The position numbers and the translations under genes are program-made. Positions 33,533 through 40,617 of a DNA stretch of 64,000 bases are shown piece after piece. Under the pieces are notes generated by a model, which saw only the letters and a program-made list of their open reading frames with translations, did not search any database and was not told the DNA's origin. Origin of the DNA: Synechococcus sp. CBW1107 (GTDB lineage: Bacteria; Cyanobacteriota; Cyanobacteriia; PCC-6307; Cyanobiaceae); NCBI RefSeq assembly GCF_015841355.1, contig NZ_CP064908.1, forward strand, positions 62,001 through 126,000. The letters run 5' to 3'. Each line of letters begins with the position of its first letter. The first letter of the stretch is position 1.

Positions 33533-35077
33533 TCAGGCCAGATCCAGATCAAGCGGCAGCTGAATCTGCTGACCGGCCGATGGGAGAGGCCTGGATCGGC
33601 GAGGACGACGATCCCGAGCGGCCGCCAGGCCGGAGCGGCGGGATCCGTGCCTGTGCTGGATCGCATCGGCCAGCTCCGCGAAGCCCCGCTCCTGCCTGGC
33701 GGCCCAGATCCGCGCACGGGCCTCCCGGGCCGCATCATCGGGCTTCACGATCGGCAGGGGGTAGTGCATCCCGAGCACGCAGCCCAGGCGCTGCTGGGTG
33801 ACCGCCGCCATCGTCCAAGGCTCATGGAGGTGCACGGCCGGCACGGGAGCCAGTTCCGGCAGCCACCGACGGATGAAGGCACCGCGGGGATCGTGATCCT
33901 GGCCCTGCTTGACCGGGTTGTAGATCCGGATCGTGTTGATGCCCGTGGTACCTGACTGCATCTGACACTGGCTCCAGTGGATGCCGGGCTCGTAATCGAC
34001 GAACAGGCGGGCCAGATGCAGTCCGCTCTCCCGCCACGGCAGCCACAGGTGATAGCTGGCCACCGACATCAGCATCGCCCGCATGCGGAAGTTGATCCAG
34101 CCGGTGGCGATCAGGGCCCGCATGCAGGCATCCACGAACGGCAGTCCGGTGCGTCCCTCGGCCCAGGCCGCCAGCCGCCCGGGGTCGCTGCGGCGCAGGC
34201 CGGCGGTGAGTGGATGGAGCTCGCGGAACTCCAGATCCGGCTGGCTTTCGAGCTTCTGGATGAAGTGGCAGTGCCAGTGCAGCCTGGCCTCGAAACCCAC
34301 CGGCGCAGCCCCACTCAGGCGGCTGCGCTGCACCACCTCGCGCATCGACAGGGTGCCCCAGGCGAGGTGGGGAGACAGACATGAACAACTCTCGAATGCC
34401 GTGAGCGGACTGGACAGCTCACGGTGGTAGCGAGCCCCCCGCCCATTCAGAAAGCTCTCCAGAACAGCCAGCCCCGCCGCTCTCCCCCCGATCTGCCGAC
34501 CCGGGCAGGGGTCAGCCGTCAGTCCCAGGTCGCTGGCCGAGGGGATGGCGCCGGGATCCAGACCATGCAGCGGCTGCAAGGCATCCGGCGGCGGAGCCAC
34601 CGGCTCGGCCATACGCGCCTCCCACCGTCGTGCCCAGCCGTTGCGGCTGTCCAACCGGCGGATCACGCCGAACGTGGGGATCTCGATCCAGGGGATGGAC
34701 TGGCTCCTGGCCCAGCGGGCCACGCGCCGGTCGCGGGCATAGGTCCAGCCGTTGCCGGTTTCCTCGTGGCTCCAGAGGCCAGCGATGCCGAACCGGCGGC
34801 GGACCTGCTCCAGCACCTCCTCGACCGTGCCGATCCGCAGCACCAGCGGCTGGCCCAGCCCAGCCAGAGCCTGGCGCAGGTCCTCCAGGCTCTCGGCACA
34901 GAAGTCCCACTGCCGGGCGGAGGCATCGCTCTGGCGCCACAGGTCAGGCTCCACCACCACCAGGGGCAACACAGGGCCACGACAACTGGCCTGCACCAGC
35001 GGTTGATGATCGGCCGCCCGCAGATCCCTCTTGAACCAGACGACCTGAACCGGACCCATGGGCCCAACCCTATCCAT
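33533..35077 (-). CDS. Deoxyribodipyrimidine photolyase / cryptochrome family flavoprotein
   Basis: 514 residues (or 508 from Met7, MGPVQVVWFKRDLR). The N-terminal photolyase alpha/beta domain, VVWFKRDLRAADHQPLVQAS, binds the antenna; the C-terminal FAD domain has LSPHLAWGTLSMREVVQRSR, GLPFVDACMRALIATGWINF and SQCQMQSGTTGINTIRIYNP with KQGQDHDP. The FAD-binding half is complete. It would use blue light to split pyrimidine dimers or act as a photoreceptor; sequence alone does not decide. The C-terminal tail (residues ~465-514) is basic and extended. DUF2256 nearby fits this family. Confidence 0.93.
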   Translation of the reverse strand: MDRVGPMGPVQVVWFKRDLRAADHQPLVQASCRGPVLPLVVVEPDLWRQSDASARQWDFCAESLEDLRQALAGLGQPLVLRIGTVEEVLEQVRRRFGIAGLWSHEETGNGWTYARDRRVARWARSQSIPWIEIPTFGVIRRLDSRNGWARRWEARMAEPVAPPPDALQPLHGLDPGAIPSASDLGLTADPCPGRQIGGRAAGLAVLESFLNGRGARYHRELSSPLTAFESCSCLSPHLAWGTLSMREVVQRSRLSGAAPVGFEARLHWHCHFIQKLESQPDLEFRELHPLTAGLRRSDPGRLAAWAEGRTGLPFVDACMRALIATGWINFRMRAMLMSVASYHLWLPWRESGLHLARLFVDYEPGIHWSQCQMQSGTTGINTIRIYNPVKQGQDHDPRGAFIRRWLPELAPVPAVHLHEPWTMAAVTQQRLGCVLGMHYPLPIVKPDDAAREARARIWAARQERGFAELADAIQHRHGSRRSGLAAARDRRPRRSRPLPSAGQQIQLPLDLDLA

Positions 35078-35131
35078 CCCAGCCAGAGCGTCGACAGGCC
35101 CGGCCCCAGAGCAGCCGCAACGCTGGTCTGA

Positions 35132-35668
35132 TCAACGGCGGCTCCTTCCCCGCCGGAAGTCCCACGGCCGCATGATGCCCCCGGGCACCTGCCACACCCC
35201 AAGGCGACGACGCATCGCCCGGTCTTCGGCGTCGAGATATTCCCTGGCGTCGCAGCTGGCCAGATACCGGCGGAAGGCGAAGGCCTCGCCGTCTTCCACC
35301 ATCGCCAGGCCGAGGTTGGTCTCGCTGATCACTTCGGCCACCAGGCGACCGAAGCGATCCACGGTCTGGGGCCTGAGGGTCACGCTGGAGCCGATCTTCA
35401 GGCGCATCCTGAGGTAGCGGTGGGCCCTGGCGCCATCGGGGGCCTGATCCAGCTCGGGGGCATCGATGCAGGCCAGACGCACGCTGATCCGGCGCGGGCC
35501 CTGCTGCACACGGATCGTGTCGCCATCCCCGATCGAGAGCACCGTGGCGCGGCCATCGGCCAGAGCCATGGCCACCGGAACCGGACCCGGGAACAGCTGC
35601 AGAACCAGAAGCAGGCCAGGGATCAGGAGCATCTCGCCGGAACCACCTCGGTGGAGGCCAACCTGCAT
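35132..35668 (-). CDS. Secreted thermonuclease (SNase-like)
   Basis: 166 residues from ATG 35632 (MLLIPGLLLVLQLFPG), with a signal peptide; the frame is open to 35668. The staphylococcal nuclease fold is clear: ATVLSIGDGDTIRVQQGPRR, ISVRLACIDAPELDQAPDGA (catalytic Arg and Asp), QTVDRFGRLVAEVISETNLG and the C-terminal DRAMRRRLGVWQVPGGIMRP. It would degrade nucleic acids outside the cytoplasm. It is divergent from the SulP gene, with a 35-70 bp gap. Confidence 0.9.
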   Translation of the reverse strand: MQVGLHRGGSGEMLLIPGLLLVLQLFPGPVPVAMALADGRATVLSIGDGDTIRVQQGPRRISVRLACIDAPELDQAPDGARAHRYLRMRLKIGSSVTLRPQTVDRFGRLVAEVISETNLGLAMVEDGEAFAFRRYLASCDAREYLDAEDRAMRRRLGVWQVPGGIMRPWDFRRGRSRR

Positions 35669-35703
35669 GATGCCTGCAGTCCGCGCCGCGTCGCCTTCCG
35701 TCG

Positions 35704-37242
35704 ATGACCCTCTCCCTCAAGGAGTGGTGGGGCCTGCCCCATCGCGACATCCTCTCGGGCCTGGTGGTGGCCTTCGCGATGATTCCGGAGGCGATCGCCT
35801 TCTCCGGCATCGCCGGTGTCGATCCCAGCGTGGGTCTGTTCGGGGCCTTTCTGCTGGCGGTCACCCTGGCGGTGGTGGGCGGCCGCACGGCGATGATCAC
35901 CTCCGCCACCGGCTCCACCGCCCTGCTGATGACGGGGCTGGTGCAGCAGGGCGATGCCCTGGGCACCGGACTCGGACTTCAGTACCTCCTCGCCGCTGGA
36001 CTGCTCACAGGAGTCCTGCAGATCGCCTGGGGTTATCTGCGGCTGGCCCAGCAGATGCGCTTCGTGCCGCAGCCGGTGATGGCAGGGTTCGTGAACGCCC
36101 TGGCAATCCTGATCCTGCTGGCCCAGTTGCCTCAGCTCGGCCTTGATCTCTTTCATCCCGAAGCCGTGGCGGTGCAACCGGACCAGCTGCCGGCGGTCTG
36201 GGGGGTGACCGGACTCACCCTGCTGATCATCTATGTCCTGCCGCGCCTCACACGGGCGGTGCCCTCGGCCCTGATCGCCATCCTGATCACCACGGGCCTG
36301 TCGATCAACCTCCAGCTGGATCTGCCCACGGTCTCAAGCCTGGGCCGCCTGCCCACGGGTCTGCCGCGCTTCGCCCTGCCGGATGTGCCCTTCAGCCTCG
36401 ACACCCTCGGGCTGATCCTGCCGACGGCCCTGGCGATCTCACTGGTGGGTCTGATGGAAACCTTCCTCACCCAGGACATCCTCGACGACCTCACCGATGA
36501 GACCAGCCACAAGAACCGCGAGGCCAGGGGACAGGGCATCGGCAACATCGTGAGCTCGCTGTTCGGCGGCATGGCCGGCTGTGCCCTGGTGGGTCAGTCG
36601 GTGATGAACGTGGGCTACGGCGGCCGCACCCGCCTCTCCACCCTCACCTCAGGGGTGAGCCTGCTGGCGATGATCCTGCTGGCGCGCGACTGGGTGAATC
36701 TGATCCCGATGGCCACCCTGGTGGGCGTGATGATCATGATCGCCATCAACACGGCCAATGTCGGCTCGATCACCGGGATCGGCAAGATCCCCAGGAGCGA
36801 CACGGCCGTGATGCTGCTCACCGTGGGCATCACGGTGCTGACCCACAACCTGGCCATCGGCCTGCTCGCCGGTGTGGCCCTTGCCGCGATTCTGTTCAGC
36901 CGCAAGGTGGCCAAGGTGATCGATGTGGACAGCCGCCTGGAGGCACCCGATCACCGCGTCTACAAGGTTCGCGGTCAGCTGTTCTTCGTGAGCAGCATCT
37001 ACTTCCGTGCGGGTTTCGAAGTCCACGAACATCCGGCCCGGGTCACGATCGACATGGCCGAGGCCCACATCTGGGATCAGAGCGGTGTCACCGTGCTCGA
37101 TCAGGTGATCCGCCGGCTCAAGCTCGGCGGCAGTGCCGTGGAGGTGATCAACCTCAACCGCGAGAGCACCGATCTGTTCGCCCGCATCGGAGTGGCGCAG
37201 GAGGCAGGCGGGCGAGGAGGGGAACCGGGTCCGCTGCACTGA
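35704..37242 (+). CDS. SulP-family anion transporter (BicA-like) with STAS domain
   Basis: 512 residues. About ten to twelve membrane segments include LSGLVVAFAMIPEAIAFSGI (the SulP signature), MITSATGSTALLMTGLVQQG, VMAGFVNALAILILLAQLPQ, SLVGLMETFLTQDILDDLTD and HKNREARGQGIGNIVSSLFG, then a C-terminal STAS domain (GQLFFVSSIYFRAGFEV, RVTIDMAEAHIWDQSGVTVL). In cyanobacteria, SulP proteins of this layout include the Na+-dependent bicarbonate transporter BicA as well as sulfate transporters; the substrate here is not decided by sequence. Confidence 0.9.
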   Translation: MTLSLKEWWGLPHRDILSGLVVAFAMIPEAIAFSGIAGVDPSVGLFGAFLLAVTLAVVGGRTAMITSATGSTALLMTGLVQQGDALGTGLGLQYLLAAGLLTGVLQIAWGYLRLAQQMRFVPQPVMAGFVNALAILILLAQLPQLGLDLFHPEAVAVQPDQLPAVWGVTGLTLLIIYVLPRLTRAVPSALIAILITTGLSINLQLDLPTVSSLGRLPTGLPRFALPDVPFSLDTLGLILPTALAISLVGLMETFLTQDILDDLTDETSHKNREARGQGIGNIVSSLFGGMAGCALVGQSVMNVGYGGRTRLSTLTSGVSLLAMILLARDWVNLIPMATLVGVMIMIAINTANVGSITGIGKIPRSDTAVMLLTVGITVLTHNLAIGLLAGVALAAILFSRKVAKVIDVDSRLEAPDHRVYKVRGQLFFVSSIYFRAGFEVHEHPARVTIDMAEAHIWDQSGVTVLDQVIRRLKLGGSAVEVINLNRESTDLFARIGVAQEAGGRGGEPGPLH

Positions 37243-37269
37243 ATCCTGGTGCCTGCTCGGGATACAAGC

Positions 37270-37659
37270 TCACAGCCTCAGGTTCGGGCAGATCAGATCG
37301 TCCTCCCGGGCGGGGTCGCTGCGCCAGCCCGCCAGCAATCCCTCCAGCTCGGTCCTGAGCTCCCCGAGGTCGTGGATCTGCCGCTCGATGCGCTCGATCT
37401 GGTGGTTGAGCATCACCTGGATGTCCTGGCAGGGCAGCTTGCCGGCATCATGCACCGACAGGCAGCTCTGAATCTCCTCCAGGGAAAGCCCGAGGGTCTT
37501 GAGCCGGCGAATGAACTCCAGGCGACGCAGGCTCTGCTCACTGAACAGACGGTAGCCACCCTCGGTGCGGCCGATCGCCGGCAGCAGACCCAGGTCTTCG
37601 TAGTAGCGCAGGGTTTTCACCGGCAGACCACTGCGGGCAGCCAGGGCGCCGATCTTCAT
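37270..37659 (-). CDS. MerR-family metal-responsive regulator (CueR/ZntR-like)
   Basis: 129 residues from ATG 37659. The MerR helix-turn-helix is MKIGALAARSGLPVKTLRYY and EDLGLLPAIGRTEGGYRLFS, followed by the dimerisation helix (LEEIQSCLSVHDAGKLPCQD, MLNHQIERIERQIHDL) and a metal loop. Cysteines in SCLS, LPCQ and the C-terminal ICPNL are plausible ligands. It is divergent from the DUF3721 genes; a MerR-type promoter with 20-bp spacer lies between, and a near-copy precedes the CopM-like gene. Copper is the likely inducer from the regulated genes (inference). Confidence 0.88.
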   Translation of the reverse strand: MKIGALAARSGLPVKTLRYYEDLGLLPAIGRTEGGYRLFSEQSLRRLEFIRRLKTLGLSLEEIQSCLSVHDAGKLPCQDIQVMLNHQIERIERQIHDLGELRTELEGLLAGWRSDPAREDDLICPNLRL

Positions 37660-37699
37660 GGCCTCGCCCGGTGCCTGGTGCAGGGCGGTCTGCATCGGC

Positions 37700-37731
37700 T
37701 TGACTCTCCACTCCTCAGGAGACTCTAAGCT
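37700..37731 (+). promoter_or_regulatory. MerR-type promoter/operator for the DUF3721 operon
   Basis: -35 TTGACT (37700-37705), 20-bp spacer and -10 TAAGCT (37726-37731). The spacer carries CTCCA...GGAGAC, an imperfect dyad. A 19-20 bp spacer is the hallmark of MerR-activated promoters, where the regulator untwists the DNA. The same TTGACTCTCCA...GGAGAC pattern recurs at 39284-39315. Confidence 0.75.
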
Positions 37732-37758
37732 CGCATCACCCTCCTCCATCCCCTGCCC

Positions 37759-38001
37759 ATGCCGCGCCTCGGTCTGGTTCTGCTCCTTTCAGCGGGCCTG
37801 GGGACCGCTTCGCTGACCCTTGCATCGCCTGCGGCCCGCGGGCAGGCCAACGACATGTTCCCCACCAAGGCAGCTGCTGAACAACGGGCCAGGACACTCT
37901 CCTGCAGCGGTGTCTTTGCGATGGGCAGGGAGTGGATGCCCTGCAGCTCCTTCGACGCCTATCAGAAGGCGGTTCAGAAGGCGGACTCGAAATCGAGATG
38001 A
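37759..38001 (+). CDS. DUF3721-like small secreted protein, paralogue 1
   Basis: 80 residues: signal peptide (GLVLLLSAGLGTASLTLASP), then DMFPTKAAAEQRARTLSCSG and VFAMGREWMPCSS. The pattern MFPTKxxAExRAxxLxCxG..AMGxxWMPC matches DUF3721, a short extracytoplasmic motif with two conserved Cys. It is the first gene after the MerR-type promoter, and its stop overlaps the next ATG (37998-38001), so the genes are coupled. A role in binding metal (Cys and Met in WMPC) is inferred. Confidence 0.8.
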   Translation: MPRLGLVLLLSAGLGTASLTLASPAARGQANDMFPTKAAAEQRARTLSCSGVFAMGREWMPCSSFDAYQKAVQKADSKSR

Positions 38002-38243
38002 ACTCAGGAACGCCTCAACCCGTGGCCATGGCGATGCCCGTTGTGCTCGTCCTGATGGCCGCCGCGGTCCCCTGGCTCGATCCGGCTCCCGCCGGAGCGC
38101 ACGCCAAAGGGATGTACAGGACCCGTCAGGAGGCCGAACGCCGCGCCAGCCAACTGAACTGCAAGGGGGTGTTCGCCATGGGCGGCGCCTGGATGCCCTG
38201 CGCCAATGAGCAGGCGCTGCACAAGGCGCTGCAGAATGAATGA
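37998..38243 (+). CDS. DUF3721-like small secreted protein, paralogue 2
   Basis: 81 residues. Signal peptide (MAMPVVLVLMAAAVPWLDPA) and mature part GMYRTRQEAERRASQLNCKG, VFAMGGAWMPCANEQALHKA. It is a clear tandem paralogue of the preceding gene: the two Cys, AMG and WMPC positions are shared, but the signal peptides differ. The frame is open upstream to 37932, but the ATGA overlap fixes the start at 37998. The stop overlaps the following ATG (38240-38243). Confidence 0.8.
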   Translation: MNSGTPQPVAMAMPVVLVLMAAAVPWLDPAPAGAHAKGMYRTRQEAERRASQLNCKGVFAMGGAWMPCANEQALHKALQNE

Positions 38244-38518
38244 GAACCCGCCATCAACTGCGCCGCCTGCACCGTGCCCTCGTGCCCCTGGCGGCCCTGC
38301 CGATCATCCTCACCGCCCTCTCCGGGTCCCTTTACGGACTGCTCTCGGCCCGGGAGATCGAGGCCTTCTGGTTGATGAAGCTGCACACCGGCAACTTCGG
38401 GCTGATCAACCTGCAGCCCTGGTACTCCGCCATCCTCGGCCTGCTCACCCTGGTGGTGGCCGGCTCGGGTCTGGGCCTGCTGATCGGTGCGCGTCGGGGC
38501 CAAAGCCCCCAGAACTGA
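38240..38518 (+). CDS. Small membrane protein (PepSY-associated TM-like)
   Basis: 92 residues with two membrane helices: LVPLAALPIILTALSGSLYG and PWYSAILGLLTLVVAGSGLG. RRLHRALVPLAALPIILTAL and LMKLHTGNFG resemble the first helix pair of PepSY-associated membrane proteins, in which His residues near the helix ends could bind haem or metal. It is the third coupled gene of the MerR-promoter operon, so a role in metal reduction or transport is possible but unproven. Confidence 0.65.
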   Translation: MRTRHQLRRLHRALVPLAALPIILTALSGSLYGLLSAREIEAFWLMKLHTGNFGLINLQPWYSAILGLLTLVVAGSGLGLLIGARRGQSPQN

Positions 38519-38565
38519 ACGTCCATGAGACCTCCTGACCGGAGCAAGCCGGACCGGAGTTGTGC

Positions 38566-39261
38566 TCAGAGCCGGAAGAGAGCGTCGAACTTGTGATACT
38601 CCGGCTTGTGCAGTCCCTCAAACGCGAGCATGCGTCTCAGCTCGATGATCTCGGCCCGCTGGGCGAGGATCACGTCCCGGGCGAAGCGCCGGATGGTGGT
38701 GTTGGTGCTCTTGGCCAGGGCGTCATGGGCCATCTTCAGCGCCCCACCGTGGTGCTCGAGCATGCCTTCGAGGAACCACACCACCCGGTTCTCCCTGGTG
38801 GGTCCGGAGCCCATCATGCGCATCCCCTCGATCTGGGACTGACTCATGCGCGTGAGGCCCGACAGGCTGTCGGGATCACCGCCGGGCGCCAGCGCCACGG
38901 GGTACACCGGCGCCTGGGGATACCAGGCCTTGCGCCACAGCCCCATCGCCCGGATCTCATCGGCCTGATCGCGCCAGATCCTCCTGCCGAGGGCACCGAC
39001 GCCGGGCTGGCCGATGTCGAAGACGACTTCGCTCATGCGCAGCGCACCGGTGTGGTGCTGAACCATGCCGTCGAGGAAGCGCAGGTCGTAGGTGGCACCG
39101 GCGGGGCCCACGTCATGGACGTGGTCACCATGGTCCACGGGCATCGAGTGGTCATGATGCCGGTGATCCATGCCGGGATCCATCTGCGCCCGGGCGGCCG
39201 GAGCCATCAGGGCAACTGCGCCGAGGCTGATCAGCAGGACAGGGAGCGAGGAGTGGCGCAT
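38566..39261 (-). CDS. CopM-like DUF305 periplasmic metal-binding protein
   Basis: 231 residues from ATG 39261 (MRHSSLPVLLISLGAVALMA), with a signal peptide. The mature protein begins with a His/Met-rich segment (MDPGMDHRHHDHSMPVDHGD), then two DUF305 repeats: RFLDGMVQHHTGALRMSEVV and WFLEGMLEHHGGALKMAHDA. The repeated HH and M are copper-ligand positions in this family; Synechocystis CopM, a periplasmic Cu+ binder, is built from DUF305 domains. A MerR-type promoter lies directly upstream, matching the one at 37700, so this is the second target of the neighbouring MerR regulator. Confidence 0.87.
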   Translation of the reverse strand: MRHSSLPVLLISLGAVALMAPAARAQMDPGMDHRHHDHSMPVDHGDHVHDVGPAGATYDLRFLDGMVQHHTGALRMSEVVFDIGQPGVGALGRRIWRDQADEIRAMGLWRKAWYPQAPVYPVALAPGGDPDSLSGLTRMSQSQIEGMRMMGSGPTRENRVVWFLEGMLEHHGGALKMAHDALAKSTNTTIRRFARDVILAQRAEIIELRRMLAFEGLHKPEYHKFDALFRL

Positions 39262-39283
39262 CGCTGGAGAACAGAGCAGGCCA

Positions 39284-39315
39284 ACCGTATGGTCTCCACT
39301 CCACTGGAGAGTCAA
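39284..39315 (-). promoter_or_regulatory. MerR-type promoter/operator for the CopM-like gene
   Basis: On the minus strand: -35 TTGACT (39315-39310), a 20-bp spacer (39309-39290) with CTCCA...GGAGAC, and -10 TACGGT (39289-39284), followed 22 bp later by the ATG of the CopM-like gene. Spacing and conserved half-sites match the promoter at 37700-37731, so both are predicted targets of the MerR protein at 37270-37659. Confidence 0.75.
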
Positions 39316-39377
39316 GCCCTCGCTGCCGTGCCCAGCAGGTGACAACTCGAGACGTGGAGCGGCTGAGGCCTGGCCAC

Positions 39378-40004
39378 TCAGCGCTGGAGCTGACGCAGTT
39401 GAGCCGGGGCAGGTGTCACACTCCAGGCCATCAGGCTGGTTTCCAGTGTCGGGCCATTGGCCGCGAGCCAGTCGCCCGCCGAGTCGGCCGCCCTGGCTCC
39501 GTAGGCACGGTGGGAGCGCACCACCACGACCCCGACGCCATCCACCAGCACCACCCGGGCCAGCACCGCCTCCACCAGACCGGGTGCCTGCAGCAGGGCC
39601 ACGATCAGGTGCTCCGCCGGTCGGGCATCCGTTCTGGGCCGTGACGCCGTGCGGATGACCCTGCCGGCCCGGCGGTAATTGGCAAGCACCCCGTTGGCCA
39701 GGCCCGCCAGCTGGTCACCGTTACGCACGCTCTCGTGCACGTTCAGGGTCACCATGTCACGCCAGGTGGTCAGGTTGCCCTGCCCCTCAGGGGTGAACTC
39801 ATGCTGCCCACCGGCGGTGAAGCGATGCCAGTAGCGCTGGCCTCCAAAGCTGAGGGAGTCCCCCCTGGAAGCGGCAGCGGCGGGATCGGATTCGACGGCC
39901 TGGCTCCAGACGGGGAGTGGCCGCAGCCCCTGAGCGACGGCACTGGCCAGGGCAGCCGTGAGCATCAGCGCCCCCAGCCCGGTCGTGGTGCGTCGTGCGT
40001 TCAT
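39378..40004 (-). CDS. Hypothetical secreted protein
   Basis: 208 residues from ATG 40004 (MNARRTTTGLGALMLTAALA), with a signal peptide cut near AVA-QG. The mature part is one domain without a recognised family: GQRYWHRFTAGGQHEFTPEG, WRDMVTLNVHESVRNGDQLA, LIVALLQAPGLVEAVLARVV and GVGVVVVRSHRAYG. It looks like a conserved periplasmic protein, possibly lipid- or membrane-associated. It lies 22 bp downstream of the broken mscS gene on the same strand. The frame upstream of 40004 is a shadow. Confidence 0.65.
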   Translation of the reverse strand: MNARRTTTGLGALMLTAALASAVAQGLRPLPVWSQAVESDPAAAASRGDSLSFGGQRYWHRFTAGGQHEFTPEGQGNLTTWRDMVTLNVHESVRNGDQLAGLANGVLANYRRAGRVIRTASRPRTDARPAEHLIVALLQAPGLVEAVLARVVLVDGVGVVVVRSHRAYGARAADSAGDWLAANGPTLETSLMAWSVTPAPAQLRQLQR

Positions 40005-40026
40005 GGGCCAACCGCACGATGGAGCT

Positions 40027-40617
40027 TCAACCGACGGCCAGAGCCACCTCCCTGGTCGCCACCCGGGAAGATTCCAGAAAGAGTGTCTGACTGGGATAGG
40101 CGAACTCAATGTCGTGCTTCTGGAAGGTTTCCATGATGGCGTGGTTGATCTCCTGCTGCACATCCAGGAACAGGACCATATCGGCATCGGGAATGAAATA
40201 GACGAATTCGAATTCCAGGGCGCTGTCGGCGAAACGCGTGAAATGACAGCGATCGAATTCCGCCGGGCGCTTGGAGCGGATCGCCGCCTCAACCAGGGCG
40301 GGAATCGCCTTGACCGTTTCGACCGACGTCTGATAGACCACACCGATCGTGGTGGCTACCCGCCGCTTGGGCAGATCCCCGTAATTCTGGATCACCTTTC
40401 CCAGCAGATCTTCATTGCTGATCACGATGCGTTCGCCGCTGAGGCTGCGGATAATTGTGGAGCGGATTCCCACCCCTTCCACCGTCCCCAGGACGTCATC
40501 AAAACAGATGAACTGCCCGATTCGGAAGGGTTCATCGAAGAGAATGGTGAGGTAGTTCAGGAAGTTGGAGATCGGCCCCTTCAGCGCCAGGCCCACGCCG
40601 ATGCCGGCCCCCGCCAG
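40027..40617 (-). pseudogene. mscS-type channel B, C-terminal part (split by IS66)
   Basis: The pore-lining helix and cytoplasmic domain of an MscS-type mechanosensitive channel: AGIGVGLALKGPISNFLNYL, TILFDEPFRIGQFICFDDVL and GTVEGVGIRSTIIRSLSGER, then DLLGKVIQNYGDLPKRRVAT. The N-terminal part lies at 42311-42804. Joining the two, with one copy of the 8-bp target duplication CCCGCCAG, gives ASLAGAGIGVG across the junction and a continuous 358-codon frame, so the only visible lesion is the insertion. Confidence 0.92.
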
